A stretch of 64,000 bases of DNA from Lepeophtheirus salmonis (GCF_016086655.4 NC_052139.2:2976001-3040000), one strand, 5' to 3'. Positions 44,055-56,929 are shown, counted from the first letter of the stretch. Numbers and translations are program-made. The notes: generated by a model not told the origin, from the letters alone.

Positions 44055-47000
44055 CAGCTAAATAAATATATTGAAATATAACACAAATTAGTTTTAAGTT
44101 ATTTTTCTTGATTCCATAAAAATCCCGTTTTTTATAATTTAGTCATGTGTTTTGTGTTTCTGTTTATGGGCTTTAAAAAAAAACAAACATCAATGATATT
44201 TATTAAATAAACCATTAATAAATTTGTATTGTAATTATCCACAATTTATGCTAACAGTGTATTCTGATAAATCCTGTCAAAGTGCTGAAGATGGTACAAA
44301 AAGGAAGCAAAAATTCATTGTGTAATGAACAAATATGAACTTTATAAATTAAAGTTGAAAGACTTAATTGGAGCTAAATAAATTATCATAAATTAAATGA
44401 AGGTTTGTTATAGTTAACATACTTTTACATTTCAGCGAATTCAAGAAATTCAAAAACAATGCAATTAATTATGACTAAAGTAGTATTTACATATATAAAG
44501 TGAAAAAATTATTGAGCATTTCTCCTTTTCTTGTTTTTTTCAAGATTGTTAGAAGGTTAACTCAATATATATTGTATTGTTATTGAATTTTATAAAAAAA
44601 AAATAATAATATGGAATAAACCTTGATCTATCAGTTTCCTATTTGGCATGAAGTCTTAAATGTTTACAAAGAATAACGCCAGAAGAATGCCACTGTGATG
44701 TATGAATATTTAAAATCCAATACTTAATAAATATTATGGATTAAGAGAAGTGAAAGAAAAACAAAATATAAGTTGTGCAAAAAGTAAATATACTTAGCGC
44801 TGAACAGAGAAGCAGCATTCAATTTAAAATGCATAAAAAAAAGTAATAAAATGAAGACAAAATGCAATAAGAAATTTATAAAAGTATCAATTTGTTTTTG
44901 ATGTTTTTTTTATAACTGACGTACACATGTTTTGCGTTCACATAAAAAGATTCATGAAGAAAAGTCAAGTAAATGAGTAAATCCTAATGTATTAGTTAAC
45001 ATCATATCAGGATGTCTATGAAATATCGGACTGTATATATTAATTTATGGGATTAGTTAAGATATTCATTAATTTTAGCTATAGTTTGAAGCTTATATTT
45101 GAATTCAGAGACGACTTAAATCCCCCCCCCCCTTATAGCCCTTCATATTATATTTCAATTTTGACTATTTCAAGTGCAATTTTTGCAAAAATAAAATGTC
45201 GTAATTTGTTGAAGAAAACAGAAGTAATCGAACTCTATTTTTAGAAAATTCATTTCTGCCTTGGATTTGTATTGAAAAAGAGCACGTGTGGTCTGTATAC
45301 ACAATGTACATAGGTATGTAGATGGGCAGCCAATATTTGTAGCCCTACATCTTAGTATCTAAGCTTATATACATTAAAAGTAACGATTCAAAAATGAGAT
45401 GAAGGATTTAAAATTAATAATTAGTTCACAGTAGTATTTAGATGTGGACAATGCAATGATTACATTCCAACAAATTTTTTATAGAGTAATTTTTAAACTT
45501 TCTAGTGACAATTACTCATTAATCAGTATTTTGTAGCAAATATAGGTGTATGTCTCTACGGCCCAATGACATGTAAATAATAAATTATAATGAATCAAAA
45601 TTAGAGATGAAACAGTCCCAAAATTTGGTTCTGTTCCGTCCAAAATCTTAGAAAAATGTTATTCAATATAACACTATTAAAAAAACGACTTAATCATCAA
45701 TTAACCTTTTCTCATTTTATACAAATAATATATATTTTAGTTCGACTTAAATTAAGACAAATTGGTTAAATATTTTTTGGATATGATATACTTAATCCTT
45801 AACTGAACTAATTCAATTGGTAACATCAGTTACTTTATTTTACATAATAGTAGTAAAAATGATGGATTTTAGAGCGTGTTTTAAAATTTGGAAAGTTTTT
45901 CAATCAACTATAAATTAAAAAATGGAATTTTCGAAAGTGTGAGACCAGAGGCAGGAGCTTGACTTATAAAACTGTTGAATTCAGACCAATGTTTACATCA
46001 GCTGTCTTTTATATGATTTTGGAGGGAGACCATATATTTTTGCTATAAGAAGGTGAAGCTTCAATATTGTAAGTAACATTGGAGCATGGAAAATATTTAA
46101 ATCTATGTATATTTATTAGTAAAGGGATAATCAATTGGAATCGAAGAATCAGGCGCTTTTTCTGGAATCAGAATCTCAATCGAAAAAAAAAGAAGTTTAA
46201 TTTGAGATTCCGATATTTATATGTATTGAAACTTTTACTGGTTTTTAACTATTTACTACTGTTCTAATCAAATAAAAAAAATAGGATGCAAAGAACGACC
46301 CTGTGAATGTATGGCCAGAGTCTTATAACTTTATAAAATATCGTAATAAAAAAATCGATTTTTATTCCTCGAAAACAATAGTTGCAACAAAAATTGGTGC
46401 AAGGATAGTTTTTGTAAATGTAATCCATGTTGTCTCATGGGATCTAAGAAAATTCGCCTTAAGAAAATTTACCCGTGAAACTTTGCTGCGGGATTACTCA
46501 CACTCAGAAAATTTGTCTTAAAAAAGCTCGTCGGGCAGAGGTATGACCTTCTATTATTTAATGTAAATATTATTTACATTATATAATGAAGCCAATTTAT
46601 TTCATCAATAGTAACTCTTAAATATTTACAACAAAATAGTATTTTAGTGATTGGGAATTTTTACAATAATGGCATTATCAATTTTTAAAGCATTGCATCA
46701 GCATAGTATTTTTTTTTCAATCGTCCCATCACTAATATTTAACCTGCACTTTTTCAAGTTACCTGACCGAGAATACAAGTTTCTATTAAATATGTTTACA
46801 TCACAGTTAAATAATGAACAAAAAAAGAAATACCAACCGTTTTTCCTTTTTCCAATCTATTCATGGACATGGTACTCGACCAATTTTAAGGACCGATACA
46901 ACCCTCATAAAAATGTTATATTAGGGCATCTAATAGCTGTTTATTTAAATGCTTTGAGTAAAAATATAGGCATTACGTTGTGAGATTTACATGTTGGACC

Positions 47001-47760
47001 TTGTACAACTTTCGTACAATAAAATTACAACTTATACACCTTATAAAATATAAAAAATGAATTAAACTTCGTTTTTTATCAAACTCAAAAGTAATAAATT
47101 GTCCAAAAGCATATTATAAAAAAAGCATATAATATATATTTTTCTATCATAATAAATTTAGAACCTAATATTATAGGATCACGTCTATTTTTTATTTTAT
47201 TTTTACTTCAAGAAGAAGCATTTAAACAATATATCATAAGTCATTGTATCACATTTATTCTACATTTAACTTCACAATTTTAGAATGAAGGGGAGACGGG
47301 GTAGAAAGAGATTACCATTACTTAAGTACAGCGTCAGTTGAACAACATACCAAAAATATGATGACTCATATTTTATTATTAATCATGTGTTTCAAGTGTC
47401 ACACGTCTACAATATTATATGTGTGTTTATAATTAATGATATTTAATTGTTGTTTTAGATCCTACTATCGACAAATAATAATTATTATTATTGTAATTTT
47501 ATAGTAATTAGAAATCGTTGGTCTTTATTTTTACATAAAACCATTCATGTTCTTTTTGTGCCTTTAAAGGAGAACAAAGGAAACCACGAAGGGAACAAAA
47601 ACCAATTAATCAAAGTGGCATAAAAAGTGACGTAGTTTTTGATATAATTATTTTGTAATAAATGAGTCATAGCACATATATTGTGGTTGAAGAAGATGAT
47701 TAGGTACCATTCCTTGATTATAATCCATGAGACAGGAATGACACAACACAATTTTTTAGA
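44055..47760. other. Long stretch without recognised genes
   Basis: An 11-base C run lies at 45122-45132. A 110-codon plus frame at 46651-46983 (FKLPDREYKFLLNMFTSQLN within it) is one of the longer frames in the window but resembles nothing I know. Near 46391-46450 one frame reads CKDSFCKCNPCCLMGSKK, a cysteine-rich patch of doubtful meaning. A small palindrome AATGTAAATATTATTTACATT lies at 46560-46580. Confidence 0.4.
45122..45132 (+). repeat. Poly-C tract (11 C)
   Basis: An unusually long C homopolymer for this AT-rich sequence. Confidence 0.9.
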
Positions 47761-47766
47761 GTTGTA

Positions 47767-48570
47767 TCATTCAATATGATCACCCTTGGCATTTATCGCC
47801 CACTGTAAAAGGGACATGAAAGCTGAACAGGCCATTATTTCATCTTTCTCGTTGAAGCAGGACATGTTCAGAGCTTCAGGGATCTCAAGAAGCTATGGGA
47901 ATGTTCGTTTACTTTCCTTCTTAGCTCTGGTCACAAGTATAAATCTTTTGCGTTCAGGTCAGGGCTGTTGGAAGGCCGCTCATACGCTTTGATAACGACG
48001 TGGAACTGGCTGACGAGCTAATGCATGACTGTTTTGGCAACATGACAAGGTGCTAAGTCTTGAATCCACGTGAAACTGGTATCTGCCATTGCAGCAATCT
48101 GAAGAAGGTCCAACCACCCTGAGGAGTTCACAATTGAAACCGTGATCAAAATGAATATGCTTATAATGCCTGGATTTGTTTTACAAGTTTGGCGGAGTTT
48201 CTTGCCTATTTGCAACTTGATGTCTTTTATCTTCGCAGCATGTAAGAATTCAAGCTAACGTTTTCCTTGATGGTTCTGGCCACCGTTCTCCTACCTATAT
48301 ACCTCCATGGAGCATGAGTGACCATATTGATGCTAGGATTTTTTTTGATGGACCTCTTGAACCCAACCAGGAAGTGGCCATTCCACTTTTTAGTTTTGTG
48401 TGAACCACATTAGGAATGGGAAGGCCCTTTTCCAGACTTCAGTCACTTGCACACTTCATATACGGTGCTCCTAGCATTTTTTGGAATTTTAATTATTACT
48501 GTACCGTCGCTGCCGGTCTCAAAAAATTCTGCAATGATATTTTTCCTCTTGCTGTTTGCTACAGAGTAGG
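47767..48570 (-). pseudogene. Mariner-type transposase relic, near full length
   Basis: In order on the minus strand: the N-terminal helix-turn-helix KRKNIIAEFFETGSDGT and RSTVYEV (48565-48460); the second helix-turn-helix region FKRSIKKNPSINMVTHA, GRRTVARTIKENVSL, MLRR; a linker KDIKLQIGKKLRQTCK; then a short deleted stretch where the first catalytic Asp should be; WIQDLAPCHVAKTVMH (second catalytic Asp block intact); VVIKAYERPSNSPDLN (third block intact, SPDLN); RKVNEHSHSFLRSL; and LQWAINAKGDHIE with a stop at 47767-47769. At least six frameshifts or stops make it non-functional. Terminal repeats were not confidently found. Confidence 0.9.
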
Positions 48571-49335
48571 AATGGAATAATTTACACAATTTGAGTCAGA
48601 CTTAGAGTCGTAGTTGCAAAAAAAATCCCCCACTCTTCCGTTTTAACTGTTGAAGAATTCCTTACTTTCTATTAATGTAGTTTATTACATATTTTCTTCA
48701 AATATAAGATTATATCATACCTATGTGTAGGGTTCCACTAGTCCATTTGAAATCGACTCTTGATCCAGGATCTGTGTCTCCTTACTGCTTATAAACAATA
48801 TTCCTTTGGTATTTATTACTAATTTAGTTCAATACGAGAGACACAACTGACTATACTTTAAGTAAAGTTCGAACCAATATTTAGATACAAAACAAGGCGA
48901 CGAATATGTCACGCAGACAAACTTCCTAGACGGGAAAATGTTCGCAGCAAAATTACCGGTAACGAAAACAAACGTATAGATTTTCCAATTAGCAAATTTT
49001 GTATGTATACATGTCACAAACAATGATGAATAATTAATAGTCAATGGTTCATGTGTATTGTGTAAGGTATAATTTCCGCAAAGAATATAACCATTCTACA
49101 GCTGAGTCACGAATATATATATAATGTGGAACATAATCATGATCATTTATTTTATAGATTCATATACACAAAGACCTAAATTGATCGAGTTGTACTTTTT
49201 TTTTTGATGGTGTAGATACTCAACATAAAATAACTTTGAAAGGTTTATTTGTTGATTACATTTGTCATTTCCTTTTTGTAAAGCCAAAATCATTACAATA
49301 TCTATCATGTTTATAAAATATATTTTTGCAACGTG

Positions 49336-49369
49336 CATATCTGCACATAAATATTTATGTGCAGATATG
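49336..49369. repeat. Perfect 34-bp palindrome
   Basis: The left arm CATATCTGCACATAAAT is followed directly by its exact complement ATTTATGTGCAGATATG, with no spacer. Flanking bases (G on the left, T on the right) do not pair, so the arms are 17 bp. No neighbouring gene is recognised. Confidence 0.95.
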
Positions 49370-51590
49370 TAGAAATGTCTGAAATTTAGAAAAAAAGTGA
49401 TTATTTTTATGACAACATATAATTTAAGCCTTAAATGTGATTAGTAGAAGTAATCTTTTGGTTAGAAATTTATCTATGAGTACAAAACCAAAGCTGATCT
49501 TTGTTTTTCTCTCAATCATCTTAATTCGGAAGTATCTGGAATTCTAGTAATTCGGGACTATTATCGTTCAGAGTCATTTTAACTCTTAAAACAATCCCTA
49601 AATTAATGGTAGGATTAATAAAACTTATATAAAAGTTTTTTCTTGACTAAAAAGTGTTTAATATTTTTTTTCTTGTGAAATTCAAAAAATGTGCATTTCA
49701 TAATTGATATTTGCAAAATGATTAACATTTCAAAAAGGACTTACTTGAAGTAGATACACTGCACTTGATATTGTATATATATTCCAGACCCTGAGCTTAT
49801 CCCACATGTTCAAACTTAAAGAAGAGAAAAATTATATGTCAAAATGCTGTCTTTTGTCACTTTCATGGAATTTCATTTGTATTTATATAAAAAAACTACA
49901 ATAGATTTTTCCAAAAGAACACCCTTCCCCAGAGAAAAATTATGCACCTGACATTTATTGTACGTTATGTTTGCATTTGTATATGCTGACGATCCACATA
50001 TTATGAACATTTACAACTGCGAATTTCTTACAGTTGGTATATGTTTAACCACATTTTTATATTTTTAATACATTATCAAACTGCAAGAAATCACATCTAA
50101 TCAACCAATATATCACTTTCTTACGACATATGACGGTATAGACAGTATAAGATCATAGTTCGTGGACGCAGAGGAGGTTAAGAGGGGGGGGGACATATGG
50201 AGTAGGACTGAGGTCCAAATATGTGTTAAGATCATAAAAACTGCAATTGAATAAATAATATAATTAGATTTAACAAAACAATGAGTAGTGAACTCATTTC
50301 ATGTACCTGGGGAGTTCAGGCATGATTGAATAACTAATTAATATCATGACACTACGATTGGTCCATATGTAATAGGTGGACGGACCCCTTCTGCTACTAA
50401 TAATTGTCATGCCAATGAATAGCTATAATTGTTTTACACATACAAGGTCTGAGATAACTTTAAGCTGTAAATAAAAGTGAAAAACAATACTGCAATACTT
50501 TTTTTTTTTTTGCAAAATATCCTTATGTCAATTAAATATACATTTAAAAAATAATATGAACAGCAAATTCTTTGTAATTATCAAGCATCACTGCAAAAAA
50601 ATAAAAACTCGACTTCAAACAGTGAAATATGATGCTATTAATCCTCAATTAAAATTCTTTTTAACACTCTGTCATTAGAAACTTTTAAATGCTAACAGAT
50701 TTCAATTAGGTAGTCCTATATATATTAATATATATAATACAAACAATATTGAGGTTGTCAATTAATTTATTGATAGAAAACATTTGCCATCAATATAAAT
50801 ACATATATATATGTACTACATATAAGAGTGTTTTTTTGTACACTGCATGGAAGTAAGTAAGTATATTACTAATTATTCTTTTGTATGAGAGGAGAAGGGG
50901 GGAGGGCGGGATAATAAGAGCAACCTCAATACAACCTATGTTGTTTTCATATTCCTCACTAATTGAAGTTAATTGTTTTGAAAAATATTATTTTTGCAAT
51001 TCGGACGGGGAAAACTGGATCGGCCTAGGATTATTTTTTAGATGAACTACATATTGATGATGTCATTTGTGAATATCAAATGAGCTCTGTCCGGTCATGA
51101 AAACTAGATCGGTTTGAATTTGTCAATAAATAAATCTTGATAGATTCTCTCATTAAATATTTTGATCTGGACTGATAATTAATTAGGTCAATGGAGATTT
51201 CAAATAGCTCCTTAGAATAAGGTCAATAGTGATCAGTTTGATAATTACAATTTTTGTTAAGTTGTCTCACATAAAACTTTGGTCGGTATTTATATTTTAA
51301 TAATATCCTGATGATCTTTAAATTGTGGTTTGCAATGAGCTCTGATACAGTTTAGAGAACTATGAGTGTCTAAAGTTGTTCTATCTTTTTTTGATGTGTC
51401 TCATCTGAAGCTTTCTTATGTCCGGACGAATGTGTAATGTACTGTTGATGTACTGTTCATTTTTCATTTCATATAACTCTGGACCAATTTTTGATCAAGG
51501 GTGCTCTGCATTTATTTTATGTATGATAAAACAGTAAACTGTTTTATATATGTATAATACGGTGGGATATAATTGAGTTAATATTGAAAC

Positions 51591-51643
51591 TTTTAAAACA
51601 TTCAAAATAAAGAAAACTAATCTTTTAAAACATTCAAAATACA
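51591..51643. repeat. Short direct duplication
   Basis: CTTTTAAAACATTCAAAATA occurs twice, 33 bases apart start to start. Confidence 0.85.
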
Positions 51644-52244
51644 GTTAAGAAAAAATTATTTAAAAAAATCACAGAAATACTAAGTTTGCTCTGGATTCAA
51701 CCAGTTTAAGTAAGGCTAAAGTATTACTTTTGATTTCATATCCCTTTCAAAAAAATCAGCCATTTACATGCAAACTAACAGTCTACAATAGTTTAAATTC
51801 AAACATTCCAGTTTATCTGCAACACCAACTACCCAAACTGTTTGGGTGATTACTGCAAATCTAAAATACAATATTTTTACTCAACCTGTGGCTTTTATAA
51901 AAATAAGCTAGTACATTTTGAGTTATAATTGAGTGATAAACCACTTAAACATATTTAATAAGATTTAATTTGGCTTGTGAACATAAGGTTGGCCATACTT
52001 GTTCTCGAAGGAATATCTAAGGACCGAACTAAAACACATCAACTATTTCCAACTGAATTTAAAACTAGTTTATAACTTTAAAAGGGAAATGGATACTAAA
52101 CTTGTATCATTTAATTACTTTTTTAACTCTGTTAATTTTAATTAAGAGTACGGAGCCAAACGACCGATTAAAGTAAAATATACAACTTTTGATTTTATCC
52201 CATGTCTCAAAGTGTAAAAATTTCAGTGCAAAGATAAAAAGGCA

Positions 52245-52640
52245 ATGCATATGCAATCTGCTCCGCGGCAGTGTCAGTATCGAGAAGGCTCCAAAGATCG
52301 GTGGCATCTTCATCCGGACTACCTACAACATCAAAAAGGGCATTATAGTTGCACAGTCCTAAGAAAAACTAAAACTTCCATAGCAACAATATGGCTGACC
52401 TCTAATCTGTCAACATGTGGCCCTCCTCCAGCCTTCACCTCAAGCCCTTAAACTTTGCAGTTTAAGGTGTCTTCGAGAAGAATGTCTGCCCCACCTATCC
52501 TCCAAATATGGATTCGCTCTGAGCTGTCATTATGACAGCGAGGTACGCTTTAAACACGGGGTTCATTGTCATGAGCTGCCAATCTGTTCGCCGGCGTGTA
52601 TAGACTGTTATTTGTTGTAAAAGAGGATATATTGAATAAA
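52245..52640 (+). pseudogene. Mariner-type transposase relic, internally deleted
   Basis: The left part (52270-52350) gives a possible helix-turn-helix remnant (PKIGGIFIRTTYNIKKGI). From about 52425 the C-terminal block follows with no catalytic middle: LKPLNFAV, a stop, GVFEKNVCPTYPPNMDSL, a stop, AVIMTARYALNTGFIVMSC, QSVRRRV, a stop, KRGYIE, a stop. The nucleotide sequence matches the 43.7 kb fragment over ATGGATTCGCT..GAGCTG.CAT.ATGACAGCG and into the 3' flank, so both come from one subfamily. The N-terminal part is the weaker half of this call. Confidence 0.8.
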
Positions 52641-52649
52641 AAATATGAC

Positions 52650-55140
52650 TAAATATAGGGTTTAAACATATTGCAAATTAGGTTTGAGTTGTTTTTCCAT
52701 TTTTGTAACTCAGTCATGCTACTGCAAAATATATCCTTTATATACAGTTTATAAGGCACCATGTTTTGAACATGAGTCACATCCATTAGTTAAAAATCAT
52801 TCATAATTCTATCATTAATAACGATAACAATAATAATAATATGATTAAATATCTTATTTTTGAGGGGGGGAGGGAGGGGGAACAAATCATAAGAGGATCT
52901 TTGTAATAACTTTGATATTTGGAAGCAACCCTCCTTTTGATTTTCTTTACGTCTTCTTGCTACTATTGAGTAACAATTGTCTTCATCATCATTAGAGAGT
53001 AAAAAAAACCAGTGAAGATTTAAACTAAAGAAAGAAAAAAATATAATAGTATTAATGATAATTAGAGTCTGTCATGTAAATTAGGCTTGACACGTTATTA
53101 TACCATGGGTTAAAATGAACAATAACACAGAAATGATAATAAAAAAGTAGAAAAGATTCTCCAGTGTCTTCTTCGTAACGAAGAAACAACTCCAAAAGAA
53201 AAACATTTAAAAAAAAAATCAAATTATATATGGGGAAATAGTTTCTTGGAAAAAATGAAAACCAATTTCTTCTACCTATATCAAAGTATATATTTATATA
53301 TGCTATGTACTATTTGCAACTTGAATAAGCAACTTCTCCAAGTTGCAAACAAAACCTAAGACGACCAATTTTGTATGAGATATTAATAATATTTGGAATA
53401 AGTTCAATGCTGGTATACTGAATATTGCAACCATGATCGATATATTAATGACGTAATTTTTGAAAATTTCAATAAAAAGTAAAAAAATATGAATATTATA
53501 TTCCACAATACAAAGTTCAATTACCTACAGTTGTATTACTTATATTTACATAATAGCCATGTAATTTTAATAGATCAAAATAAACTGATAGTATCATTTT
53601 AAGACCAAAAAAATTGCCACTCGTAAAGTTTCCTTATTCAAGGTTCAAATATTGATCGTAAGATCTTTATTTCCCCGGTTTGTTAACCATCCTATGTCAA
53701 ATTTTTAACCAGAACCTATTATTTTTGTAATTTTCTCTCAACTAACTCAAAAATAAACCTTACATATTATGTCTATTTTATTTACTATTCTCTTAGCTAA
53801 CCCATCAAATAAACCTTTTATTTATTATGTTTATTTTTTGACAATACTCTCGTTATACGAGTGTAACAAAGCATTGTTGATATATTTTAGCATCGACACA
53901 ATGTACGACATTAAATAAAAAATAAATATATTGAGTTAACTTTTATTGATTGTAATTTATGCAAATTGCACTAAAATGCAATAAAACAATTTTTAAAGTC
54001 TTTCAATTAATTAATATGCCCTTTTTATAGCCTTTTCATTCCTTTATACATTTAAAAAATATATTTTGTTGGAAGAGAGTGATTTTTGAATGGCTGTTAA
54101 AAAAACGAAGAAAAAAAATCCATTTGAAAGAATATCCATTTTAACTTAATTTAAAAATAAAAAAAACACATAAAATCTCAATAAAGGAATTCTAAAATAT
54201 ATATATTTTTTTCTTTTTCGGCTACAACATAATATATCTCTTTTGTTATAAAGTCAAATGCTCATTATAAAAGCAGTTGCGCGCAATAAATTACTCTTGC
54301 TGATCTAGAAAAAAAAAATTAAAAGTTATTGTTAACATCTAAGTTTGCCAAGAAAATAAGGAAGGTGCTGAAACGCCTTCCTATAAGATTTATTTACATA
54401 TGTGTATGTTTAGAATTAATGGCCCTGGACATTTTTTTTTCTTCCCTATCTAAGGAATAGATAAATCGTTGGACAATTAATATATTATCATCTTTTTGTC
54501 TTATTCTTCTAGATTTGTACTAATCCTCTCATGCATTGTTTTACTCAACATAAAATTGTAGTTAGTGTGACCTACGACAATTCACCTTTGCCCTTTATGC
54601 CGGACTTTATGAATTTTCCTTCGCATCATTTTGTCTAATAATATAATGCTACTAATTTTTGGAGGGATATTTCTGTCTATGTCAATCATTGGAATTGTTT
54701 AGATGCATGTTTGCTAGTACTATGTATTACTTATTCTTAGAGATTTGAGAAATGTTATTAGATGTATCTACTTGTAATTATAAGGGTTCCCCCTTATTTT
54801 TGGTTTTTGGGAACAAGAAAAATATGCGTTATATGAAATCCGTGTTGTACGGTGTTTTTTTTAAGAGGAATACTAATTATTGCTCTTAATTTCTGTCTCC
54901 CGATGAACAACATTTGGATAACCATACGCCTTTCAAGCTCATGACTCCCTCATATAGAGAATTACAATTATTGACTTTACACTACAGGACTATGATTGAG
55001 GAATACGTCAATAACTAAAAATACGAAGAACTTCATTTTTTAGTCTCTATTAGTTCTGTAGTTACATTTTAATTGACGTCATGAACTCCATTTTATTTAT
55101 ATCATTAAATTAAGTTACGTCAAAATTTGTTTGATAAAAC
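52650..55140. other. Non-coding stretch
   Basis: Contains a G/A-rich run at 52865-52881 and a small hairpin TTCTTCG-TAA-CGAAGAA near 53169-53185. No coding or transposon motif recognised. Confidence 0.5.
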
Positions 55141-55149
55141 AAATTTGCG

Positions 55150-55345
55150 TTCTGATGTCAATCCTCATTTCTACTTCTAGTCTAACAAGAACTTATATAT
55201 ATAACCCTATAGAAAATCCTTACTGTTACTATCCTTTTTTTATGAGCATAAACATTAGTTTATACTATTATTCTTAAATCTTCTGCCTCAAGAATTAAGT
55301 AATAATGATAACAGCTTTGGAAAAATGAAAACTTTTGAATTAAGC
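55150..55345 (+). repeat. Dispersed repeat family R1, copy h
   Basis: TCAATCCTCATTTCTACTTCTAGTC, AACAAGAACTTATATATATAACC, CTTACTGTTACTATCC, TTTTTATGAGC and a tail AATAATGATAACAGCTTTGG AAAAATGAAAA parallel copy a. Diverged, but all blocks are in order. Confidence 0.6.
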
Positions 55346-55607
55346 ATACCCGGTTTACTTGTTCTTTGTCTTGGTTAGTGACACTGGTATTTTATCTCAA
55401 ACTCTTATAATTATTATTTCATTCTTGAATTGAAAATAACTTATTTGCATTAATACAAATATAGTTATTTTGAATAGTTAAGTGGGAATCATAAGAAATG
55501 AGAGTAATAAATAGGATTTCTTGGGAAGTTATCTTAAAGAAAAAGTTGTATTTTAGCAGACGCTTAATGACTCCGGCAACCTTGAGAATTTAAAGAAAGT
55601 TTGGGAT

Positions 55608-55890
55608 GCGATCAGCTACGATCAGCTCTGACAAGGGAAGATGGTGAGAAGTACTAAAACCAGACGTTGGCAAGAATTAATACAATGTCGATCCCCAATT
55701 ATACTCTGATTCCTGCAAAGTCTTACAATTATAACTTTGCCGAAAATCATCACTCCCTCTCTTATTAGAACTCACAAATGTTCAAACAGATTTGAATCTA
55801 TCTAGGAAAGGAAGTTCACTAATTGAATCAATCTTGGAAAGGAAGTTCACTATTCAGGAATTAAATGATAATGACAAATGATGAGGAAAA
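55608..55890 (+). repeat. Dispersed repeat family R1, copy i
   Basis: GATCAGCTACGATCAGCTC, GGGAAGATGGTGAG, CAAGAATTAATACAATGTCGATCC, CCAATTATACTCTGATTCC, CTTACAATTATAACTTTG, CACTCCCTCTCTTATTAGAACTC, ACAAATGTTCAAACAG and a GATGAGGAAAAGAAAATG tail parallel copy e. A 31-bp tandem duplication (GGAAAGGAAGTTCACTA units starting near 55804 and 55835) sits inside this copy. Confidence 0.65.
55803..55855 (+). repeat. 31-bp tandem duplication
   Basis: GGAAAGGAAGTTCACTA occurs twice with period 31 and near-identical flanks (ATCTATCTA / ATCAATCTT). It is internal to R1 copy i. Confidence 0.85.
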
Positions 55891-55894
55891 GAAA

Positions 55895-56925
55895 ATGTGT
55901 TCTTCAAATTACCGATTCCAAAAGAACGGACCGTCTAAAAAATTCATATGATATACATCACTATTATGATATTTAGTTACATGTAGCAATAAAATTTGAT
56001 AATTTTGGAGAGAAAGATTTGAGTGAAATCACTTTAACCACCTCCAACCTACTCAAGGCCACACACAGTCAAAAAGAAAGATATAGTTTTCTATGTAATC
56101 CCTACTTTTTTAACAATATATTACAAGCCTAGGTAGGTATTTATCTATTACGTTCACCTCATATAAGATCTATTAATGTACGACTCATAAAAAATATTAA
56201 TTCTTAGTTTTGCAAATTATATTGAATTTTAATTATAAATTCGTTTCTCTCTCTCTCTTTTTTTTGCGATGATATCAATGAAAAAGCCGACTATTAATAA
56301 AATATTAATAGTCAAGACGGAAATTAAAACGTGATTACAGATTTTCAAGATTTAATACCAGAAAAAAAAGGTATATTTGTATGTGTAGTGAATTGATAAT
56401 TCGTGTGCCTCTGCTTCATAAATAATGGTTCATTTTTTATTGCTATTATGATTCAACAAGAGATCAAGGAGATTGCCTTGTGAATACGTATTTAGGTATT
56501 TGCGTTGAGAGTAAACACCTTTTGCGAACAAAAGATTATAATGGAATACATAAATAAGGAGTTGAATAAAATATGCAAACATTGGTAAATATTAATTTAA
56601 ATACATCCCAAAAAATTCTAAAACAAAATTGGAGCGTTTTGACAAAGTTATAAATATTAATCAATGATTTCCAATCGGAAGTTAAGTAAGCATATTGCGC
56701 ATATAAATCATTCATTGCAAAAAGAAAAGGTGTTCTATATTAATTAATGTACATATATGCAACCCATCAGTACAAAAGCAAGCTGGAATAAATGTTCTCA
56801 TAACTGAGTCTGGATTATAATTGTTTCTTCAACTAATTTAAAGATTTCCGTATAAGGCCTTGGTTTTTGATTTTTTTATTTAAATAAAATCCAAGAAATA
56901 AATAAAAATCCATACCTATTCTTAA
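55895..56925. other. Non-coding stretch
   Basis: Holds a CT-rich run at 56246-56265 and the hairpin at 56289-56313. Nothing else recognised. Confidence 0.5.
56289..56313. repeat. 11-bp perfect hairpin
   Basis: GACTATTAATA, loop AAA, TATTAATAGTC. No T-run follows and no gene precedes it, so a terminator role is not supported. Confidence 0.85.
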
Positions 56926-56929
56926 AAAA

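Larger units (their letters stand above)
48580..52240. other. Long non-coding stretch
   Basis: Holds a perfect 34-bp palindrome at 49336-49369 (listed), a nine-G run at 50184-50192, and a direct duplication of CTTTTAAAACATTCAAAATA at about 51591 and 51624. Around 51000-51380 a TGATGAT...AATGAGCTCTG pattern occurs twice. No coding motif recognised. Confidence 0.5.

Noticed and set aside
46651..46983. A 110-codon plus-strand frame
   Set aside because: Among the longer frames, and partly protein-like, but with no recognised motif or flanking gene signals. Mentioned only in the description of its region.
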